From: Cylindrospermum sp. NIES-4074
GTDB lineage: Bacteria; Cyanobacteriota; Cyanobacteriia; Cyanobacteriales; Nostocaceae
Assembly (NCBI GenBank): GCA_003994795.1
Contig: AP018269.1
Location: 3,519,677-3,583,676 of the forward strand
DNA length: 64,000 bases
Direction: 5' to 3'
The translations under genes were made by a program, and so were the position numbers. How positions within the stretch are numbered: the first letter of the stretch is position 1; every line of letters begins with the position of its first letter. The notes below the pieces were generated by a model that did no database searches, was not told the DNA's origin, and saw only the letters and a program-made list of their open reading frames with translations. Positions 8,217-15,808 of this stretch are shown piece after piece.

Positions 8217-11200
8217 ATGAACAATAAGCAGTTGGGTTTTAAGGTTTCCGTTGAGATGGCGTTAATCGCAGACTACGCCCCTGAAACAGTAATTTCTGCA
8301 AAGAAGCATACTCTGAAAGCTGCTTATGGGCAAGAAAAACGTCCGTTAGTATTCGCCTGTGGTAGTGACGATGTGCTTCGTGTTTTTGTTAATGACGAAA
8401 ATCAGCAAACTATGTGGTCGCAGTTTGAATTAACTAAAGAAGGCGAAAAAGTTACTGCTTTTGATGTAAAACAAGACGAAACTTCTGGAAATATTTGCCT
8501 TGCTGTCGCGTTAATAGACAAAAGCCAAACTTATTATCGTATGACAAATTGGTTCAATCCGGCAAACTACGACTGGAATAAATTTATAACAAGTAATTTA
8601 TTAGGCAATGGCAAAAAACTGCCAGATCATGATGCAGAAATTAACAAAATCGTTTTGGATAAGGAGGGAGCGTTATTAGCAACTCGCAAAGATGGCAAAG
8701 ACGCTAAGTATTACCGTGTTGTTGGTAGTAAAATTACAGAATATATATTGCCAGAACAGGGAATAGAAATACAGGATTTAGCTTTAGGAAGCAGAGCAAA
8801 TTTGCTTGGTATCTTTTTGCTTTATAGAACTGAGGGTTCACAAACATTGCTATTTAAGAGTTTTCCAGTCCCAGGATATAACGGAAAAACTTATAAGGAA
8901 AGGTTCGACTGTGATAAAGATAGCATCAATGCGATCACAGTTTTGCCGAACAGAGGAAATGATATCCTTTTTGCTGGTGGAGATAACCTTTATTGCTTTT
9001 CTACGCATAAGACAAAAGTTGATGTTTCTTCAGGAAGAAAAATCTTACAGATTAAGGCTGCACAAGACAGTAAAGTTCAATCCTTAATTGTTGATTGTGA
9101 AGCTCCATCTCAAACACGCTATTTAGCAGAACTTTCTAGGCAGCGAAATGACGAAAATGCAGAATGGCCGTCTGACTGGTCAACATCAACGCCCATTCAT
9201 GCTGAAGTTTTAGCTTTTGCTACTCTTAGCAGTAGCTTATCAACATTTGATCGTGATGTAATCTGTATTTCACAAACTGAAAACCTTATTCATCTTCGTC
9301 GAGATGCGGAATCCGTCTGTTGGACTGAACATCTTGTGCCTATTAAAGCTATAGATAAATTGCGAGAGTTCTACTCTTTTAATGCCACAGTGGGATTTGA
9401 CACAGCTGATAGTCAGTTTGTCTTGAGTAAACAAAAAGTTAAACTTACGGCATCGCGTACCATCGATGTGTCTGTTAACGGCGTTAACTATTTAATCAGT
9501 AAAAATAAGGCTGCGGAAATCGAATTATCTGTGGCTGAAGAGTTGAACATTACTCAAACAACTGACAACCTTTTAAGTACGCTTCTTTATCTTGATGCAC
9601 CATTTCTTCAAAACAAAGTAGTGATAGATTTGGCGCAACCTCTGTGCAAGAAGCTGCGAGGTTTGAAAAATACCAATGATTTACGAAATACTCCCGTAAT
9701 TTGTGAAAAAGTAAAAAAATCCGATTTTAAGAACGAAGATCTGGAAAAAATTGTCAATGCACTACAGGGTGTCCTAGATATCCGTGAAGAGCTTTTAAAA
9801 AAGGAAGAGGAACAAGAAGCTTTGCTATTTGGAGGACCATTTATTGTTATTCCAGCAATATTGATATTTATTGGGGTTATGGTCTTATTGGGTGTGGGTG
9901 TATATTTTACAGCTAATTTAGACAAAAAAAATCGCACTTTGGAGATTCTACCCAAAGAAAAAGACTCAAAGATATATGAGCCAAAAAAATATGAAATTAA
10001 TACACCAGACGAGGCAATGGCAGCTATTCAGATCCTTTTGTCTCAAGTAGGTATTGGCACTGAAGAAATTCAAAACTGGGGAGCCTATAAAATCGATTTT
10101 AAAGGGTTGGCAGAAACCACAGAAGTCCTTTCTACTGGATTGAATAATGTTCTCAATCAAATTCATGATCTGTTCAATGAATTTCGTAGGAGCTATCAAG
10201 ACATACTACCAGAAGAACTGAAGAAGGTATTGCCTGTAATAAAAGAAAATTTTCCTAGTCTTGATAGTTTATTACCGAATCCAGATGAACCGGAACCAGA
10301 TGATAAAAAAAAGTATCCTAAACCACCATGTCGTAATCCAATCTCTAATTGGTTGACTTCTCGTATAGACAGATATGCAAGAGAATATATATGGATTACA
10401 ATTCAACAAGAACAAGCTAAAAGCATGAATTCCGAGCGAACACCCACGCAGCCTTGGGAGGATATTGATGCATATTTCAGTGAGTTGAAAGAAGAAGATG
10501 AGCAGGCATCAGAAGAATTTATTAATCACAGAATAACATTAAAAGATTACATAGTGAAACTGATTGATGTGGGCGAACCATTGGTTGTTCCCATGCTTGA
10601 TAGCGTTATGAATGGTTTTAATACTGATCGGGTAGCAGAAAGTAAGAAAATTTGTGATATCAAACTTGAAAGAATTCCTTTTTTGTCAACTTTATACGAG
10701 CAAAAAATAACTCCGCATTTATCTCAGCCGAATAAGCCGTTAACTTTTATTCAAGCTGTCACTCTGGAAACTTCTCATTCTTTGAATATCATGTATCAAG
10801 AGGCTGAACGGCGACCATTACGTTTTGATAAAGAAACGAAAGAGAAGCTTGGAATAAAAGCAGAAAACATAGAAGTTAACGAAGCAACAGTAATGAAGCC
10901 GTTAACTAAGGATACAACAGCATATCTTCTGCAAAAGTGCAACAGCTTTCTGAAGATAATACGGGTTTGTACATTCACAAGAAGCCGCATGCAAAATCTA
11001 AAAGGAACAGAATTAAATGAATTGGGTGAGTATAAAAAGGCTTGTCGATATTATCATGAAGATTGTTGCGTCAGGATGCTAGGGGCTTCATTAACAATAG
11101 CTGCTACTTATATAAGTCTTAAACCATCGGGAAAGCAAACTCAAGGGACAAGTCTTTACTTATCAATAATTCTTGTTTATGCAGTTTATTGTTTTCTAGT

Positions 11201-11585
11201 ATATCTTTATTTCTGGATTTTGTCCTACAATTTGCAACGGGAGCCAAATCATGAATTAGTTCAAGAACTTACAGAACCAGGTCAGCAACTATTATCTGCT
11301 GTAAAAAGAGTAAATCAAGAAAATGTAAGTAAATTCCAAAAAATAATGCGAAAAGACTCTCAGTTCAGTTTTATCGCGGGTATAATAAACCTTATAAAGG
11401 TAGTAGCTAAATACGAATCTAAACACTCTTATTCAACATCAGATGTAGAGGATCTGTTATACCAATTGCTAGGAATAACATCACTACAAAAGCGTTATTG
11501 TCAGTCAATAACCTGTAAGAAAATAATTATTACACTTAGAGCATTATTTTTGCTTGTATCCGGTGGTCACGGAATTTTGGATTGA
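8217..11585 (+). CDS. Unknown large protein: propeller-like N-terminus, two membrane regions
   Basis: An 1122-aa protein with no family I can name. Residues about 35-375 alternate short hydrophobic strands with loops (PLVFACGSDDVLRVFV, INAITVLPNRGNDILFAGG), as in a degenerate beta-propeller. Residues 400-475 look like a small beta-sandwich (KVKLTASRTIDVSVNGVNYL). A charged helix (505-535) leads into a strong hydrophobic segment (539-565). A mixed helical region and an acidic/proline linker (687-705, PNPDEPEPDDKKK) follow. A second hydrophobic region lies near 952-1004, then a helical tail. The ribosome binding site AGGAGAGGAG at 8201-8210 is strong. It probably forms an operon with the preceding gene. 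A membrane-inserting or membrane-anchored partner of that protein is plausible but inferred. Confidence 0.72.
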   Translation: MNNKQLGFKVSVEMALIADYAPETVISAKKHTLKAAYGQEKRPLVFACGSDDVLRVFVNDENQQTMWSQFELTKEGEKVTAFDVKQDETSGNICLAVALIDKSQTYYRMTNWFNPANYDWNKFITSNLLGNGKKLPDHDAEINKIVLDKEGALLATRKDGKDAKYYRVVGSKITEYILPEQGIEIQDLALGSRANLLGIFLLYRTEGSQTLLFKSFPVPGYNGKTYKERFDCDKDSINAITVLPNRGNDILFAGGDNLYCFSTHKTKVDVSSGRKILQIKAAQDSKVQSLIVDCEAPSQTRYLAELSRQRNDENAEWPSDWSTSTPIHAEVLAFATLSSSLSTFDRDVICISQTENLIHLRRDAESVCWTEHLVPIKAIDKLREFYSFNATVGFDTADSQFVLSKQKVKLTASRTIDVSVNGVNYLISKNKAAEIELSVAEELNITQTTDNLLSTLLYLDAPFLQNKVVIDLAQPLCKKLRGLKNTNDLRNTPVICEKVKKSDFKNEDLEKIVNALQGVLDIREELLKKEEEQEALLFGGPFIVIPAILIFIGVMVLLGVGVYFTANLDKKNRTLEILPKEKDSKIYEPKKYEINTPDEAMAAIQILLSQVGIGTEEIQNWGAYKIDFKGLAETTEVLSTGLNNVLNQIHDLFNEFRRSYQDILPEELKKVLPVIKENFPSLDSLLPNPDEPEPDDKKKYPKPPCRNPISNWLTSRIDRYAREYIWITIQQEQAKSMNSERTPTQPWEDIDAYFSELKEEDEQASEEFINHRITLKDYIVKLIDVGEPLVVPMLDSVMNGFNTDRVAESKKICDIKLERIPFLSTLYEQKITPHLSQPNKPLTFIQAVTLETSHSLNIMYQEAERRPLRFDKETKEKLGIKAENIEVNEATVMKPLTKDTTAYLLQKCNSFLKIIRVCTFTRSRMQNLKGTELNELGEYKKACRYYHEDCCVRMLGASLTIAATYISLKPSGKQTQGTSLYLSIILVYAVYCFLVYLYFWILSYNLQREPNHELVQELTEPGQQLLSAVKRVNQENVSKFQKIMRKDSQFSFIAGIINLIKVVAKYESKHSYSTSDVEDLLYQLLGITSLQKRYCQSITCKKIIITLRALFLLVSGGHGILD

Positions 11586-11984
11586 TGAAAGTATGTAAAA
11601 GGTAAAGATGATACAAAAACAGCAGGCACGTATCTTCCTTTAACCAGTTTCTTCCTCAAAAACACTCTTGTGGGAGTCTTCACAAACAGCAAAGTAAAGA
11701 ATAAATTCGGGATAATAGCCTTTCAAGCAATTAGCGTATAAAACAAACTGACCGATAACTTCCTCCTAATGATTTCTATCTCAAAGATGGGTAAAACTTT
11801 CTACTCCATCAATCGATCGCCTACCCATATTGAATCAAAGACATTTTCACCGGAGCGCGATCGCCCTACTTATCCCAGAGAGCGATCGCTTTTTTGTGGT
11901 GAGACGGGCAATTATCGCTTTAAGGAATTTGGAAGGGCGATCGTTTTATGGTATGAGTAGTGGTATAATATATACAATTTATGT
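11586..11984. other. Intergenic region after the island
   Basis: About 400 bases without a supported gene. Two HIP1 sites return here (near 11857 and 11882) after a long absence, and one is followed by a T-run that may stop transcription. Short ORFs in the stretch use HIP1-rich text and look spurious. The upstream copy of a 20-bp direct repeat lies at 11868-11887. Confidence 0.4.
11868..11887. repeat. 20-bp direct repeat, copy 1 (flanks xisH/xisI)
   Basis: acttatcccagagagcgatc, repeated exactly at 12420-12439. The two copies bracket the xisH remnant and xisI. Confidence 0.85.
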
Positions 11985-12101
11985 ATGCCAGCTAGAGATA
12001 TATTTCATAATACAGTTAAAACAGCCCTCGAAAAAGATAAATGGACAATTACTGACGAGCATTTATTTATTCAAGAGGAGATTGTTATATGGAGAGGCTA
12101 A
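11985..12101 (+). pseudogene. xisH: xisH remnant with large internal deletion
   Basis: The frame reads MPARDIFHNTVKTALEKDKW and continues to ITDEHLFIQ, which is the conserved start of XisH (element excision factor, restriction-endonuclease-like fold, about 135-140 aa). It then jumps directly to EEIVIWRG and a stop, resembling the normal last residues of XisH just before xisI. Only 38 codons remain, so roughly 100 residues of the catalytic core are missing while the frame and the overlap with xisI are kept. This suggests a clean in-frame deletion. The protein cannot be functional as a nuclease. Confidence 0.8.
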
Positions 12102-12418
12102 ATTATCAAGAAATCGTCCAAAAAATTCTGGAAAGTCATGCCAAAAATCGCTCAAATAGCCAGACAGAAGTTAAATTGTTATTTGATACTGAGCGCGATC
12201 GCTATCAAGTTATGAATATTGGTTGGCAAGAGCTAACGCGAATATTTGGTTGTATTATTTACGTAGAAATTAAAGATGGTAAAATTTGGATCGAACGCGA
12301 TGGAACGGAAATCGGAGTGGCTAATGAATTAGTAGAAGCTGGAGTTCCTAAACAAGATATAGTTTTGGCTTTTAAAGCTCCATACAAACGAAAATTTACT
12401 GAGTTTGCTGCTAGTTGA
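12089..12418 (+). CDS. xisI: XisI-family protein (fdxN element excision controlling factor)
   Basis: A 109-aa protein that matches XisI along its whole length: an N-terminal helix (LNYQEIVQKILESHA), the core (EVKLLFDTERDRYQVMNIGW), the strand region (GCIIYVEIKDGKIWIERDGTE) and the tail (GIANELVEAGVPKQDIVLAF-like). XisH and XisI control excision of the fdxN element in Anabaena heterocysts, but many paralogous pairs exist with unknown roles. Its start overlaps the end of the collapsed xisH by 13 bp, the usual arrangement of the pair. The gene seems intact although its partner is destroyed, so it may be an orphan. Confidence 0.92.
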   Translation: MERLNYQEIVQKILESHAKNRSNSQTEVKLLFDTERDRYQVMNIGWQELTRIFGCIIYVEIKDGKIWIERDGTEIGVANELVEAGVPKQDIVLAFKAPYKRKFTEFAAS

Positions 12419-12419
12419 A

Positions 12420-12439
12420 ACTTATCCCAGAGAGCGATC
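12420..12439. repeat. 20-bp direct repeat, copy 2 (flanks xisH/xisI)
   Basis: Exact second copy of the 20-mer at 11868-11887, starting two bases after the xisI stop codon. Confidence 0.85.
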
Positions 12440-12455
12440 TCTCCTCATCTTGAAT

Positions 12456-12836
12456 CTATAAAATCGAGGGTGGGATTTGTTCTAACAAAACTAAACCATT
12501 ATCTTCAAAATCAATCTCTAGATGATATTCTTGCATCAAAGCCGTTCCCAATAAAGGTTTAAAACCAGATGCTAAAATAGGGACTACTTTTTCTCGATCG
12601 TCCCAAACAATTGTTGCTAAATGTATAGATAACAATGCCTCCCTACCATCGGCTAATCTGGCAAGCGTAGTGGAATATAACGGCAGATTCATCGCACTGA
12701 CTGCTTGTGGTGGTAAGGTAAGATGGTCGTTGAATCCAGTATCAATAATAAAATCAATAGAAAAATCTGGTTGTGTCGGTAAACGAAAAATTACTGGCAC
12801 TACGGCCTTCCCGTCAATCAATCTCCCGTAAATCAT
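12456..12836 (-). CDS. Retropepsin-like aspartic protease (clan AA)
   Basis: A 126-aa single-domain protein with the aspartic protease signature IIDTGFNDHLTL (about residues 29-40), where DTG supplies the catalytic aspartate. The second conserved element is PLLGTALM (about 93-100). Proteases of this size work as dimers, as in retroviruses. Bacterial members are common in cyanobacteria but their substrates are mostly unknown. The start codon overlaps the upstream gene by 4 bp (ATGA), so the two are translationally coupled. The fold is well supported; activity is inferred. Confidence 0.85.
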   Translation of the reverse strand: MIYGRLIDGKAVVPVIFRLPTQPDFSIDFIIDTGFNDHLTLPPQAVSAMNLPLYSTTLARLADGREALLSIHLATIVWDDREKVVPILASGFKPLLGTALMQEYHLEIDFEDNGLVLLEQIPPSIL

Positions 12837-13105
12837 TTGACAGTACGCTCGCTTGCTCCCCCAAAGCTGACAGCAACATCATAACCAATCCGCATTGTAA
12901 ATAATCTGGCATTTGGTTTTTTCTGCTTTAACTTTAATGCTGTTTCTACACCAGTTTGATCAATTCCGTATTCGCCGGTTTCCGCATCAATCACAATCAT
13001 CTTGCCAATGTTATCATCACATTCCACTTGTTGACGAATGCCATTTTCATAAAATTGTTTAGCTCTTTGGGCAACTTCTTCTACAGTCCAAAAAATAGCC
13101 TGCAT
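12833..13105 (-). CDS. Small conserved hypothetical protein coupled to the protease
   Basis: A 90-aa protein starting MQAIFWTVEEVAQRAKQFYE and including the conserved stretch GKMIVIDAETGEYGID. I recognise it only as a small protein type that recurs in cyanobacteria next to retropepsin-like genes. The frame is open further upstream to a GTG at 13291, but the N-terminal 62 residues there are low-quality sequence. The ATG at 13105 has an AGGTG-like site 9 bases upstream, so I take it as the start. Its end overlaps the protease start by 4 bp. It may be a regulator or substrate of the protease; nothing in the sequence proves this. Confidence 0.72.
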   Translation of the reverse strand: MQAIFWTVEEVAQRAKQFYENGIRQQVECDDNIGKMIVIDAETGEYGIDQTGVETALKLKQKKPNARLFTMRIGYDVAVSFGGASERTVK

Positions 13106-13501
13106 GATAATTACACCTGCTTTGTGCTGTTTAATTATTTTAGCTGAGTCGGAGGTAGCTTTTCTGTACTTCTTCACCCAACAACTGCGAATCCTAATCC
13201 TCAGCCATTCTGCACCATCCAAACCAGTTTGCTCAAAATTTGCTCGACTGGTGGCAGTGAATAACTCAGTCAAGTCAATCGTCGCAGTCACGGTGCAATG
13301 GGTAAGTATGAATTCTGCCTATTTGAAAGCCTGTGAGGTGAAAATTGGGGTCAAGGGATGCGATCGCAATTCCTTCTCTCCCCAACATTTTCCGTTTTTA
13401 CCCACTTCTACAAAAATTCCCCTGCTCACTGACAGAGAAATTACTTTATACTGGTAACAGTGAAAGATTAAGAAATTTTAAATTCTGTCCCCAGTGTACT
13501 C
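13106..13501. other. Divergent intergenic region
   Basis: About 400 bases between the protease pair (minus) and the pterin synthase (plus), presumably holding both promoters. A minus-strand frame stays open to 13291 but does not look like real protein. One HIP1 octamer lies near 13360. Nothing else is recognisable. Confidence 0.35.
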
Positions 13502-14374
13502 ATGCAATGCATTGTAAATCGCCGTGCTCAGTTTTCGGCAAGTCATCGGTATTGGTTGCCAGAACTAAGCGAAGCCGAGAATATTGAGAACTTTGGTGCT
13601 TGCTCTAGATTTCCTGGACACGGACATAACTATGTCTTATTTATTTCCCTGGCTGGGGAATTGGATAAATATGGCATGGTGCTGAACTTGTCTGATGTCA
13701 AACAGGTAATCAAGCGGGAAGTTACCAGTCAATTGGACTTTTCTTATCTCAATGATGTGTGGGCAGAATTTCAACAAACTCTACCCACCACTGAGAATAT
13801 TGCACGGGTGATCTGGCAGCGGTTAGCACCCCACTTGCCTTTAGTCCGCGTACAGCTATTTGAACATCCTGAACTTTGGGCAGATTATATGGGAAACGGA
13901 ATGGAAGGGTATCTCACCACTAGTACTCATTTTAGCGCCGCTCACCGGCTGGCTCATCCTCAACTGAGTCTTGAGGAAAATACTGAGATTTATGGTAAGT
14001 GTGCGCGTGTTAATGGACATGGCCATAATTACCATTTAGAAGTGACTGTGAAAGGGGAAATTGACCCCCGTACAGGGATGATTCTTGATTTGGGTGCTTT
14101 GCATCAGGCGATCGCAGATTATGTGGTAGAACCTTTTGATCACACCTTTCTCAACAAGGATATTGCTTTCTTTGCTGAAGTTGTGCCTACTGCTGAGAAT
14201 ATCGCACTGTATATTTGTAATTTACTGCGATCGCCTATTCAAGAGTTGGGAGCCAAGCTGTACAAGGTAAAACTGATTGAAAGTCCCAATAACTCCTGCG
14301 AAATCTACGCTCCTGAGTCTGAATCTAACTCGGCTGTAAGTGCAGTCAGTCAGCCAGTATTGGCCAGGGTTTAG
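13502..14374 (+). CDS. Tandem 6-pyruvoyl-tetrahydropterin synthase / QueD-like protein
   Basis: A 290-aa protein made of two PTPS/QueD folds, each normally a complete about 120-140-aa enzyme. Both halves keep the zinc-binding histidines: FSASH and GHGHNY (H15, H40, H42), then FSAAH and GHGHNY (H148, H173, H175). Each has cysteine in a C-x5-HGH spacing (C34, C167), the spacing of true PTPS rather than the C-x3-HGH of QueD. The C-terminal half keeps the catalytic Asp-His pair (FDH, 213-214) and the late glutamate (E260). The N-terminal half has LDF (79-80), so its histidine is lost. Probably only the second half is active and the first is structural. The product could be a biopterin-type or a queuosine precursor; the spacing favours pterin. 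Confidence 0.88.
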   Translation: MQCIVNRRAQFSASHRYWLPELSEAENIENFGACSRFPGHGHNYVLFISLAGELDKYGMVLNLSDVKQVIKREVTSQLDFSYLNDVWAEFQQTLPTTENIARVIWQRLAPHLPLVRVQLFEHPELWADYMGNGMEGYLTTSTHFSAAHRLAHPQLSLEENTEIYGKCARVNGHGHNYHLEVTVKGEIDPRTGMILDLGALHQAIADYVVEPFDHTFLNKDIAFFAEVVPTAENIALYICNLLRSPIQELGAKLYKVKLIESPNNSCEIYAPESESNSAVSAVSQPVLARV

Positions 14375-14499
14375 GATTTTTCATAGCTAAAATGCGATCG
14401 CCTTTCCCCAAGTATGTAGATGCGTTGGGGTTTGTTGGGAGGCGATCGTTATTTTCAAGTTAGCTAAAATCAAGATGTTTACTTACTTAACCTCAAGTT

Positions 14500-14871
14500 T
14501 TGGTTACTGTATCTTGTCCTCGTTGCCATCGAATCGTTGAGAGTCAGGCTATTACTTGTCCTCATTGCCGCGTCACTCTCAAAGCTTACGGACATCCCGG
14601 CATTCCCTTGCATCGTGCCACCAAGGACGGGTATCTATGCGATAGCTGCACTTATCATGCTGATGACACCTGTAACTTTCCCCAACGTCCCTACGCCAAA
14701 GAATGCACTCTCTATGAAAATCTTGAAGAGCGCAAGTTAGAGTTACAACAGCAGCGTCAAAAGAGCAGTTTTGGTGCGATCGTCAAAAGCTGGATACAAC
14801 GCCATCAAGCTTTAATACTGCTACTAGGTTTATTATTAGTCTGTTTACTCCTCGCTCTGTCAAAATCTTGA
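14500..14871 (+). CDS. Zinc-ribbon protein with C-terminal membrane anchor
   Basis: A 123-aa protein with a zinc ribbon near the N-terminus (CPRC ... CPHC, residues about 6-23) and further cysteines and histidine in CDSCTYHADDTCNFP (about 47-61) that may hold a second metal. A Gln/Lys/Glu-rich helix leads to one hydrophobic segment (LILLLGLLLVCLLLAL) at the C-terminus, so it is tail-anchored with the ribbons in the cytoplasm. The start used is TTG at 14500, because the first zinc ribbon begins six residues later and no in-frame ATG lies upstream. Partners are unknown. Confidence 0.75.
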   Translation: MVTVSCPRCHRIVESQAITCPHCRVTLKAYGHPGIPLHRATKDGYLCDSCTYHADDTCNFPQRPYAKECTLYENLEERKLELQQQRQKSSFGAIVKSWIQRHQALILLLGLLLVCLLLALSKS

Positions 14872-14916
14872 CAAAATGTAAACTAAGGCTTTCGTGTATA
14901 AAGCTTTCACCATTTT

Positions 14917-14947
14917 CCCTAAAATTCGGGTATGTTTAGGGTTTTTT
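14917..14947 (+). terminator. Terminator after the zinc-ribbon gene
   Basis: A 7-bp stem CCCTAAA / TTTAGGG (14917-14923 and 14935-14941) followed by TTTTTT. Confidence 0.7.
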
Positions 14948-15044
14948 ATTGGGTTGGAGATAGTACAATTGTTCTAGTGAAGAAACTTTCAACAAGACTG
15001 AGTTTGCCTTTTAGAAAGACCCTTAGTATGAGACTAATACTATT

Positions 15045-15722
15045 ATGACACCAGTCCAGGGTGCAATTCCAGTTCAAGTTAAGTCTCAAGCCAAATTTGA
15101 GCAATACGTTGAACAAAAAGCTGATGCCACCAAGAGCGTTAATGAGGAAAATTTTTCTTTCCAAAATCTAGCTGAAGTCACTAAGACAGTTTTGCATTAT
15201 GCCTTTTGGTTAGCTGACCAAAAACAGAAGCTCTCTTTAAAGGAATATAGAAAGCTACTTTGTGATCAGGGTTGGAAAGGTGAGGAAAAGCGGTATCTCA
15301 AGATTGCAGCAGCATTTGGTAAGTTTTCCCCCCAAGATTTCGCACAAGTCGAGCCTAGAACCATATATCAGCTAGCGGAAAACAGCAAAAGATACCAGCA
15401 AGTAATAGATAGGCTGCTTGACTTAAGCGAAATCACTCAAGAAGCTGTACGCTCTCTGACCAAAAAGCAGCGTACTCCTAAAAAAACAAGACTTGAAAAA
15501 CCTAGTATTTGGCGACGGACAAAAAATGGTGGGAGATACTGCCAAATTCCGCCGATTCACGAAACTTCAGAGCAGACTGGTACTACACTGCAAAGAATGA
15601 TGGATGAAGAAGGATTGAGCGCCCAACATATTGTGGCAGAAGCAATTGCTCTACGACAGGCATATCAGGAAGGGCGACTGATACTGAGAGAAGACTGCGC
15701 GGAATTAAAAATTAACAATTAA
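15045..15722 (+). CDS. Conserved hypothetical protein, helical
   Basis: A 225-aa protein that I do not recognise beyond a loose likeness to helix-rich DNA-associated proteins of plasmids and phages. It has a basic central part (TKKQRTPKKTRLEKP, about 146-160) and a helical C-terminus (LSAQHIVAEAIALRQAYQEG). The middle (SLKEYRKLLCDQGWKGEEKRYLK) may form a small helical DNA-binding domain. There are no membrane segments or signal peptide. A terminator separates it from the gene upstream, so it is probably transcribed alone. Confidence 0.65.
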   Translation: MTPVQGAIPVQVKSQAKFEQYVEQKADATKSVNEENFSFQNLAEVTKTVLHYAFWLADQKQKLSLKEYRKLLCDQGWKGEEKRYLKIAAAFGKFSPQDFAQVEPRTIYQLAENSKRYQQVIDRLLDLSEITQEAVRSLTKKQRTPKKTRLEKPSIWRRTKNGGRYCQIPPIHETSEQTGTTLQRMMDEEGLSAQHIVAEAIALRQAYQEGRLILREDCAELKINN

Positions 15723-15808
15723 AAATTAAAAAAGTAGATTCCGATTCCACAAGCTTTTGAGTTGAATCTCACTGGTTAGTTATTTTGGCTACGCTGCGCT
15801 AGAGAGTT

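Noticed and set aside
11769-11960. Overlapping short ORFs rich in Arg/Ser before xisH
   Set aside because: They are created by HIP1-rich DNA (GCGATCGC) in several frames and have no start signals.
13106-13291. N-terminal extension of the small protein coupled to the protease
   Set aside because: The 62 extra residues are open frame only. The ATG at 13105 has a better ribosome binding site, and the conserved-looking part begins there.
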